From contig CADDYW010000017.1 of the NCBI GenBank assembly GCA_902810745.1, positions 1 to 59,846 on the forward strand: a stretch of 59,846 nt of DNA. Reading direction: 5' to 3'. The notes below the pieces were generated by a model. It did no database searches, was not told the DNA's origin, and worked only from the letters and a program-made list of their open reading frames with translations. The first letter of the stretch is position 1. Each line of letters opens with the position of its first letter. The DNA comes from Chloroflexota bacterium. GTDB lineage: Bacteria; Chloroflexota; UBA6077; FW602-bin22; CADDYW01. Below are positions 53,111 to 59,846 of the stretch, piece by piece. Both the position numbers and the translations under genes were made by a program.

Positions 53111-55713
53111 CCTTCTGTCTCCAATCGAATGCACGCCAGGCCACGGCCCGGCAAGGTCAGATGAGCGACTCCGTGGGAGACGGCGAGGCGCTCTCGCGGA
53201 TGCTCGAGCAGATCGCAACGGACTGCCTGCCGAATGGACAGCAGGCCCGAGCCGATGGCCGTCTCGACGACCTGGTCACTGGCGTTGAGCAGTCGCAGGA
53301 TCAGGCCACGACCATCACCCGACGGCTTCACGTGAAGGGTGAGCACCGGTTCAGACGGCAGCCGCAGGAATGAGCCTTCGCCCGCGGCCAGGCGCGGAAC
53401 GACGGCCGAATCCTCGAGAAGGTGCTGGACGAGCGGTGGAACGGCAGCCTCGGCGGCAAATCGGTGCGCCGTGCTCTCCTCGAACGGCCCGGCGTGCGGA
53501 CGGATGACGTAGCGCGCGCTGACCTTGCCCGGCTGGTGGGCGCGGAAGTTAGTCGACCAGTAGTTGTTCGTCACCCAGCCCAGGAGCAGCGCACGCGGGA
53601 GAGTGAACCGCTCCTGATTGTCGCCGAAATGGAAGTCGCCAAGCTGGATCATTGGCGCATCCGGCGTCGCGACGGTCACGCCCCAATCGGCGTTCGCCAG
53701 CTCGACCCAGCGCTGAACCGTGAAGTAGTCGCGGCAGGCGCCAGGAAGCTGCTCCTCCTCGGGGGTACAGGCCTGACCGCCCAGGTCAATCCAGGCGCGT
53801 GGGGCCTCGACCGCGAACGGAAAGGCAAGGTACGTCGCCTCGGGGTGAGTCTCGAGGGTCAGATCCCAGGAGCCCGTGCACTCGATCCAATCGGCATACG
53901 ATGGGAGGAAGACTTCCTGAACCAGATTCTCGACGCCAGGTGCCTCCAGTCGCTGAACGACCCGCGCGCCGAGCGGCCCTTTCCTGACCTGATGCTCGAG
54001 AACACGCGTGTCGGTTCGACGCTCCGCCGGCCACCCCGGCTGCCATCCGCGCTCTGGCCGGAGCTGAGCCGTCGACGGCTTCCAGATCAGGTCTCGTGGG
54101 GCCCCGACCGATCGATCCGCGATCGACTCGTGAACGAACCCGAAGAACGGAAGGCCAATCGTGTGGTCGACGAGATCCCGTCCGAGAGATCGATCGACCA
54201 GACTGACGATTCCGCCACGCGCCGGGTCAAAGCGCACCGAGAAGCGAACCGTCTCGATCGTCAGGTCCTGCGAGATCTGCTCTTCGGCGTCAATGAACGA
54301 GTCCCCGCCCAGCACGCGGTAGCCGAACGCCGGAACCGTCGTCGGGCGGAGAATTCGCGGATTTCGGAGCGTCGCGACCGTTCGATCCTGATAATGGCGC
54401 GCCGCCGTCGGATCGGCCGGTCGCCCCCGTGGCCTGGCCGGATCCGGGACCGGACCGGCGATCGTCTGCGGCCAGGGCAAGGGATTGAAGACGACCATCT
54501 GATCCCCCGGGCGGCGCCGAACGTGGCGCGCCAGCTCGGCGACGCCATCGCGGGCAAGAAGCAGGGTAAGGCTACGACCGGTGTGGGCGTAGGACGCCTT
54601 GTGGATCCACTGAGTCAGCGTATCGTCGTTAGACGGCCGGGTGACCGAGCAATCCGCGCCCCAGGTGTGCTCATCCCAGAAGCTGATCGCGTGGACCGCG
54701 CGCTCGCGGACCTGCCGATATCTCTCGGAATCGACCGCGTCGCCCAGTCCGACGAGAACCGACCGCGCGGCGTCGGCGGCGAGGAGACGCGAGCGGCTCG
54801 CGCGATTGATCGCCTGCTCCCGCGCGCTCGATCCGCACCCGAAGTTCCAGAAGTCAGTCCAGTCGCCTCGCCAGCGGGGTAGACGATCGGCATACGGCCG
54901 AACTGCGGCCCACCACTCGCCTGGGAGCGCGATTCGCAAGCGCGGGGGCACGCCCCGCGCGTTCCACGCGCGAACGAACTCCGGCAAGCCGGGATCCGCC
55001 GATCCATTGTCGCCGAACGCGTCGTAAATCTGGAGCAGCACGATTGGCAAGGGATAGTCGCGCTCGGTCAGCCAGCGCCGCATCGCCGGCCAGCCCGTGC
55101 TCGCGAATTCATCGGCATCGCGTCCGATGCCGAGTCCGCGCGCCAGCCCGTAGCTCCAGCCATTCCAGGCCAGGATGCTCCGTCCGCTGGGCCCCTCCCA
55201 GTGGAACGCGCACGGCTGATTGACCAGCGCGCCACCGAAGTGCGTGTTGATGGCCATGGTGAAGCCCTCGATGCCAAGGTCGAGTAACACGTCCACCAGT
55301 GGCCAGTTCTCCCCGTTGACGTCGCTGTTCATTGCCGAGCGCACCGTCAGGCCAAGGTCGTCGCGAATCGTTCGCAGCGGTGCGAAGCTTTCGATCAGCT
55401 GGTCGACGTCGTAGAGGGGAGTAATGTTGGCCAGCATCGCCGTCACTTCGATGCGACCGGCGCGGGCCAGGCGGACGAACCTCTCGATTTGTCGATCGCT
55501 GGCCGTCTGAAGCCAGTGCAAGAGAACGCCCGTCGTCTCGACCGTCCAGCGGAATGCATCATCGGAGTCTCGGTCGGCGGTGCGCTCGCACTCGTCGATC
55601 GCCGCGTCGATGAACCGTCGATGCAGCTCCCAGACGATCGGCTGATCGTGGGTATATCCGATGTCGGTATGGCTGTGATGAATGAGGTAGATTGTCTCCA
55701 CGCTCGCTGCCAC
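53107..55713 (-). CDS. GH38-type alpha-mannosidase-like glycoside hydrolase
   Basis: An 868-residue glycosidase. The zinc motif IHHSHTDIGYT is near residues 11-21. MNSDVNGENWPLVDVLLDLG holds the nucleophile-region Asp, and FWDEHTWGADC a further His/Asp. The C-terminal half is the beta-rich GH38 domain. No signal peptide is present, so it is probably cytoplasmic and acts on imported oligosaccharides. GTG 55713 is preferred because AAGGGGC lies 8 bp upstream and the family sequence begins there; the open frame extends to 55851 with Arg-rich non-family residues. It is the first gene of the mannoside unit, divergent from the third ABC cassette. Confidence 0.9.
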   Translation of the reverse strand: MAASVETIYLIHHSHTDIGYTHDQPIVWELHRRFIDAAIDECERTADRDSDDAFRWTVETTGVLLHWLQTASDRQIERFVRLARAGRIEVTAMLANITPLYDVDQLIESFAPLRTIRDDLGLTVRSAMNSDVNGENWPLVDVLLDLGIEGFTMAINTHFGGALVNQPCAFHWEGPSGRSILAWNGWSYGLARGLGIGRDADEFASTGWPAMRRWLTERDYPLPIVLLQIYDAFGDNGSADPGLPEFVRAWNARGVPPRLRIALPGEWWAAVRPYADRLPRWRGDWTDFWNFGCGSSAREQAINRASRSRLLAADAARSVLVGLGDAVDSERYRQVRERAVHAISFWDEHTWGADCSVTRPSNDDTLTQWIHKASYAHTGRSLTLLLARDGVAELARHVRRRPGDQMVVFNPLPWPQTIAGPVPDPARPRGRPADPTAARHYQDRTVATLRNPRILRPTTVPAFGYRVLGGDSFIDAEEQISQDLTIETVRFSVRFDPARGGIVSLVDRSLGRDLVDHTIGLPFFGFVHESIADRSVGAPRDLIWKPSTAQLRPERGWQPGWPAERRTDTRVLEHQVRKGPLGARVVQRLEAPGVENLVQEVFLPSYADWIECTGSWDLTLETHPEATYLAFPFAVEAPRAWIDLGGQACTPEEEQLPGACRDYFTVQRWVELANADWGVTVATPDAPMIQLGDFHFGDNQERFTLPRALLLGWVTNNYWSTNFRAHQPGKVSARYVIRPHAGPFEESTAHRFAAEAAVPPLVQHLLEDSAVVPRLAAGEGSFLRLPSEPVLTLHVKPSGDGRGLILRLLNASDQVVETAIGSGLLSIRQAVRCDLLEHPRERLAVSHGVAHLTLPGRGLACIRLETEG

Positions 55714-56036
55714 GGATTGCCCCTTGATTGCGGCCTCATCATTTCGCGCGCGGGGAACTCGCCGCATCATACGCCGCCGGGGCCGGCTCCGCACCATTCC
55801 ATGCCCGGTGGCAACGCGCCTGGAGTGAGCCTCCCGGGGAACGTTCGCCACGCCCGGCCGCCGCGGCGCATTATTCCAAGCCGGCCGCTCGGTGTCAATC
55901 GAGGGCGTCCGGCCGTCCCCCGGCCGCCTGACGGCAGCGCCAGCCGCGCGTTGACGGCGCCACGGGACATCTGATCTCCTGAGCCGTCAGTCTCCACGCT
56001 TGTTAGCACGGACGACACTCGTTGAGCAGGAGAGCT
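55714..56036. promoter_or_regulatory. divergent control region between GH38 and the third ABC cassette
   Basis: A stretch of 323 bp serving both directions. It holds a GGAACGTTCGCC palindrome-like word at 55839-55850 and a TTGACG at 55954 with a poor -10. AGGAGAG at 56029-56035 is the ribosome site for ATG 56037. No certain operator was identified. Confidence 0.35.
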
Positions 56037-57557
56037 ATGATGATCACAGCCCGAAAGTCCTTATGACGGCGGCGGTTTCTTGCCCGTTCGGCGGCGATTG
56101 CCCTGCTCACCCCGGTGTTGCAAGCCTGCTCGCAGGCCGCGCCTGCAAGCCCGACCGCCGCGCCAGCCCAGGCCACGGCGCAGCAGAGTGCCCCGCCCGC
56201 CACGCCGACGTCCGCTCCCACGGCCGGTGCCGTGACGCCAACCACGGCATCGCAGGCTGCAGCGGCGACACCCACGGCCGCGGCAACTGCGGCCGCGACG
56301 ACGGTCCCAAGTAGCGGAGGCTACGCGACTCTTCCGAATACGCAGGGGGACATCACCTTCTGGCACTTCTGGGGCTCGCCAGTGCGCCGCAACGCCATTC
56401 GGCGGATCGTTGGCACGTTCAAACAGCAGTATCCCGGTATCAAGGTGACCGAGACCTTCGTTCCGTTTGGCGATATCTGGACGAAGGCTATCGCGGCGGT
56501 CGCGGCAGGCAGTGGGATGCCGGACGTTCTTGTCGAGGATCGACCAAAGCTGCGAGACCGCGCCAAGAACAACATCGACATCAGCCTGGGCGATCTCGCC
56601 AAGCGTGACCGTGTGACCGGCGACGCGTTCTGGCCCTTCACCTGGGAAGAGGCAGTGGTGAACGGACAGCCCTACGGACTGCCGTACGAGACCGACATTC
56701 GAGTCACGTACTACAACAAAGCCGCTTACAAGGATGTGGGCCTCGATCCGGAGAAGCCGCCTCAAAACTGGGATGATCTCTGGGCTTTCGCCGACAAGCT
56801 CGACGAGAAAGGATCGGATGGCAAGCTGCAGCGAATTGGCTTTTATCCCCTGTTCTTCATGGGGCTGGATATGTGGGCGTGGAATAATGGCGGCGAGTGG
56901 CAGGACAAGGACTACAACCCCACGCTCAACGCGAAGCCAAACGTCGAGGCGCTCGAGTGGATCAAGAAGTGGACCGACCGCTACGGGAAGTCGGCCCTTG
57001 ACGCGTTCCGGGCTACCTTCGGACAGGGAAAGCAGGATGGGTTCATGTCCGGTCGCCTGGCAACCGAGGTCGACATAGCCGGCTATACATCGTTCCTGAA
57101 CTTCTATAATCCAAGCTTCACCACCAAAGACAAGCAGAACCTCGGCTATGGCGTCTCTTCGATTCCCCCGGCCCCGGGCCACAAACCGGCGAGTCTGTCC
57201 GGTGGCTTCGCACTCTCGATTCCGCGGGGCTCGAAGCAGATCGACGCGGCGTGGGAGTTCATCAAGTACGCGGTTTTCGTCGGCCAGGCAAGCTGGGCGC
57301 GCGACACCTACGCTATCCCGACGATCATGGAAGTTGCCAAAACGGATCCCACTCTGAATGCCGATCCGAACTGGCGCTTCTTCATGGAGGCGATGTCCTA
57401 CGGCCGTCCCGCGGTGTTCAACCCGTACTACCCGAACATGCTCAGCGAGCTCGATCCGGCGACAAATGACGTGCTCGCTGGCCGAAAGACGGCGCAAGAG
57501 GCCCTGGACGCGGCCCAGAAGAAAGCCGAGGCCGAGATCGCGCGGAATCGGAAGTAG
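56037..57557 (+). CDS. ABC transporter substrate-binding lipoprotein, leader interrupted by in-frame TGA
   Basis: Family-1 sugar-binding protein. ATG 56037 has GCAGGAGAG upstream and encodes MMITARKSL, then TGA at 56064-56066, and the same frame continues RRRFLARSAAIALLTPVLQA C, a Tat-type lipoprotein signal. A change of CGA to TGA would explain this (KSLRRRRFLAR). The first start after the stop, GTG 56115, would give a protein without leader. The mature part (GDITFWHFWGSPVRRNAIRR, ending NDVLAGRKTAQEALDAAQKK) is intact. Two permeases follow. It may be a nonsense mutation, a sequencing error or readthrough. Confidence 0.85.
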
Positions 57558-57606
57558 CCCGATTCTACGTGGAACGGTAACTCCCGGATAACGACACGCC
57601 CGCGGC

Positions 57607-57665
57607 CCACGGAGAAGACCCCGAGCGTGCAGAAATTGCTCGGTCTCCATGTGTTCTCTCCGTGG
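57607..57665 (+). terminator. hairpin between binding-protein and permease genes
   Basis: The outer arms CCACGGAGA and TCTCCGTGG pair, and inside them GACC-GAGC pairs with GCTC-GGTC around a short loop. There is no T-run after it. Like the hairpins at 21257-21306, it sits after a binding-protein gene and before its permeases, fitting partial termination or 3'-end protection. Confidence 0.45.
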
Positions 57666-57756
57666 TGAGCGTGCCCGGCCTGCCACCGTCCGGGAAACTG
57701 AGCTGCAGGCGTGAGCGCAGGCTCACGGGAGAGGCCGAGGCAAGGCAAGAGAAGGA

Positions 57757-58758
57757 ATGGCCCGAGAATCCGAAAACACGCGGGCTGAACAGATGAGACG
57801 GCGCGCGACGTCCCTCGCACCGCTCCGCCTTCGTGCGCCGTCGTCGGGGGCGTCGCGATTCGCGCTGAACCCGTGGCAGCGCGAGGCGCTCCTGGGCTAT
57901 CTCTTTGCGGCGCCGTGGATCGTCGGCTTTCTGGCGCTGACCCTCGGCCCGATGCTCTTCTCGCTCTACGCGAGCTTCACCAGGTTCAACATCGTCAATC
58001 CGCCCGAGTGGGTCGGCCTGGATAACTTCACGTTCATCTTCCAGCAGGACGACCGCTTCTACACATCGCTGTACAACACCTTCTATTATGTTATCGTCAA
58101 GACGCCGGTCGTCATCGCCGCGTCGCTTTTCTTCGCGCTGCTGATGAACGTCGAGCTGCCCGGCCAGCGCACCTTCCGTACCATCTTCTACCTGCCATCG
58201 GTGATTAGCGGCGTCGCAGCAATCTTCCTCTGGATCTGGGTGCTGAATCCCGAGGGACTGCTCAATCGCGGGCTTGGCTTGCTCGGCATCCCCGGCCCGA
58301 ACTGGTTCTACGATGCAGCCTGGGCGAAGAATGGACTGATCGTGATGAGCCTGTGGTACATCGGGGGGAACATTCTGATCTTCCTCGCCGGTCTGAAAAG
58401 TACCCCAAAGCAGCTCTACGAAGCCGCGGCGATCGATGGTGCGGGCACGCTTGCACAGTTCTGGCACGTCACGCTGCCGATGCTTTCCCCGACTATTTTC
58501 TTCCTCGTCGTGACCAGCGTCATCGGGGCCTTTCAGGTATTCAACTCGGCCTACGTCGTCAGCATCACCGCCGGCTCGGCGGCGGGCGATCCCGATCAGT
58601 CGCTGCTCTTCTACGAGGTCTATCTTTATATTCGCGCATTCCAGCAGTTGCAGATGGGCTTCGCATCCGCGCTGGCCTGGATACTCTTCGTCATCGTCAT
58701 GATCGTCACCGGCATCCAGCTCTGGCTGGGCACCCGGTGGGTGTATTACCAGAGCTGA
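57757..58758 (+). CDS. ABC sugar permease, MalF type
   Basis: Membrane subunit of 333 residues with an extended basic N-terminus, then YLFAAPWIVGFLALTLGPML and six predicted helices. The EAA loop is EAAAIDGAGTLAQFWHVTLP, with its glycine intact. ATG 57757 follows GAGAAGGA closely; ATG 57793 is an alternative. It pairs with the next gene, 10 bp downstream. Confidence 0.92.
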   Translation: MARESENTRAEQMRRRATSLAPLRLRAPSSGASRFALNPWQREALLGYLFAAPWIVGFLALTLGPMLFSLYASFTRFNIVNPPEWVGLDNFTFIFQQDDRFYTSLYNTFYYVIVKTPVVIAASLFFALLMNVELPGQRTFRTIFYLPSVISGVAAIFLWIWVLNPEGLLNRGLGLLGIPGPNWFYDAAWAKNGLIVMSLWYIGGNILIFLAGLKSTPKQLYEAAAIDGAGTLAQFWHVTLPMLSPTIFFLVVTSVIGAFQVFNSAYVVSITAGSAAGDPDQSLLFYEVYLYIRAFQQLQMGFASALAWILFVIVMIVTGIQLWLGTRWVYYQS

Positions 58759-58768
58759 GGATCACCGC

Positions 58769-59656
58769 ATGGCATCCGTCCGTGACCAGGCCCGAGTTCT
58801 GACGCGGCCCTGGAATCAGACCAGGCGAATTCGCGAGATCGTCCAGGCGGTCGTCATCCTCGGCGTGCTCACGCTGTTTTCCATCCTGTTTCTGGCGCCG
58901 TTCGTCTGGATGCTCGCCACCTCGCTGAAGGTACAGCAGCAGGTTTTCGATCCGAACTGGATTCCCGATCCGATCGCCTGGAACAACTATCCTGACGCGC
59001 TGGCCAGTGCGCCATTCGGGGTCTATTTCAAGAACTCGGCAATCATCACGATCTTCTCGACACTCGGATCGGTTCTCTCGTCTTCGTTGGTTGCCTACTC
59101 GTTCGCTCGCCTGAAGTGGCCCGGCCGTGACTTCTGGTTTGGCGTCGTCCTGGCGACGATGATGCTGCCCGGCGCCGTCACGTGGATCCCCACCTACATC
59201 CTGTTCGCCAAGATCGGCTGGGTGAATACCTTCCTGCCGCTGATTGTGCCGTCGTATCTTGGCGGAGGAGCCTTCTTCATCTTCCTCCTGCGTCAATTCT
59301 TTCGGGGCATTCCGATGGAGCTGTCCGAGGCCGCGCGCATCGATGGCGCAGGCGAGCTCCGAATCTGGTGGCAGATCATCCTGCCGCTTTGCCAGCCAGC
59401 CATCGCCACGGTCACCATCTTCGCATTCAATGGCTCCTGGCAAGACTACATGGGCCCGCTCGTCTATCTCAACTCTGAAGACAAGTACACTCTCCAGCTC
59501 GGTCTTACCATCTTCAAGGCCGGTGGCGGTGGCATCCCAATGTGGCACTGGATGATGGCCGCCAGCCTCGTCGTGATGCTGCCGATCCTGGTGATCTTCT
59601 TCCTCGGCCAGAACTACTTCCTCGAAGGGGTGACTCTCACCGGATTGAAGGGCTAG
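58769..59656 (+). CDS. ABC sugar permease, MalG type
   Basis: Second membrane subunit, 295 residues: VVILGVLTLFSILFLAPFVW, EAA loop EAARIDGAGELRIWWQIILP and the C-terminal YFLEGVTLTGLKG. It lies 10 bp after the first permease with GAGGATCACC before its ATG. It completes the third cassette. No ATPase gene follows to the window's end; the remaining 190 bp show nothing recognisable. Confidence 0.92.
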   Translation: MASVRDQARVLTRPWNQTRRIREIVQAVVILGVLTLFSILFLAPFVWMLATSLKVQQQVFDPNWIPDPIAWNNYPDALASAPFGVYFKNSAIITIFSTLGSVLSSSLVAYSFARLKWPGRDFWFGVVLATMMLPGAVTWIPTYILFAKIGWVNTFLPLIVPSYLGGGAFFIFLLRQFFRGIPMELSEAARIDGAGELRIWWQIILPLCQPAIATVTIFAFNGSWQDYMGPLVYLNSEDKYTLQLGLTIFKAGGGGIPMWHWMMAASLVVMLPILVIFFLGQNYFLEGVTLTGLKG

Positions 59657-59846
59657 AGCTTCGCGGGAGGCGGGCAGGATAATTGCCGCGTACCTCTCAG
59701 GCGTACTAGGTCAGCCGGACGACGCTCACCCTGGTGCCGGTCACTCGATCAATCCTCGTGGGTGGGTGGGGAGAACCGCACTCGCGTGCGACCGGACTGC
59801 GCCCCGAGGCCCGCTGGCTGTTCCTGGCCATCGCTCTCGACTGACA

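Noticed and set aside
52145..53164. 339-codon plus-strand frame
   Set aside because: Antisense to the sugar isomerase/epimerase, whose barrel motifs are unambiguous.
1..59846. CRISPR arrays and rRNA genes
   Set aside because: No regularly spaced repeat-spacer pattern and no rRNA-like conserved sequence was seen anywhere in the window.

Overview
The window is GC-rich bacterial DNA. Three things point to Chloroflexota, probably a Thermomicrobia/Sphaerobacter-like lineage: sugar ABC cassettes whose binding proteins carry Tat-type lipoprotein leaders, many GTG/TTG starts, and a ParA protein ending in a CPYLGL-type cysteine cluster. This assignment is inference from gene content; there is no rRNA or ribosomal gene here to anchor it.

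Layout. 1-7174 (minus): a probable anti-phage operon of an XRE-HTH/SNF2-helicase/DUF3883 protein, a small unknown protein and a DUF1156-type adenine methylase that runs off the left edge. The methylase has a DUF559 nuclease module inserted in frame between two inverted copies of a palindromic repeat. 7252-7791: a shrunken insertion sequence with 17-bp inverted repeats. 7905-12723 (plus): a sugar-type ABC uptake cassette followed by an amidohydrolase and a Rieske ferredoxin-like protein. 12963-14489 (minus): a 508-residue protein of a family I recall as multicopy and of unknown function. 14832-18390 (minus): a Gabija-type pair, GajA (OLD-like ATPase/TOPRIM) and GajB (UvrD-like helicase). 18778-22781 (minus): a second ABC cassette with a lamin-tail lipoprotein at its end.

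22800-33000 is a graveyard of accessory DNA: a frameshifted amidase, a decayed serine recombinase, two plasmid-like DNA-binding genes, half a tRNA-Thr next to a frameshifted tyrosine recombinase, an F420/LLM oxidoreductase and a degenerate IS3-family element with recognisable ends. 33282-50911 is ordinary chromosome: a DUF6544 protein, an LLM oxidoreductase, a Ser/Thr kinase with a TolB-like propeller overlapping a glycosidase lipoprotein, sugar-acid dehydratase, OsmC, SMP-30 lactonase, cell-wall amidase, sugar nucleotidyltransferase, radical SAM protein, Crp/Fnr regulator and ParA.

51016-59656 is a carbohydrate-use locus: phosphomannose isomerase, a sugar epimerase/isomerase and a GH38 alpha-mannosidase-like enzyme on the minus strand, divergent from a third ABC cassette whose binding-protein leader is interrupted by an in-frame TGA. 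None of the three ABC cassettes has its own ATPase gene, so a shared ATPase elsewhere is implied. Together the genes describe a heterotroph living on plant or microbial glycans, with two defence loci embedded among mobile-element debris.
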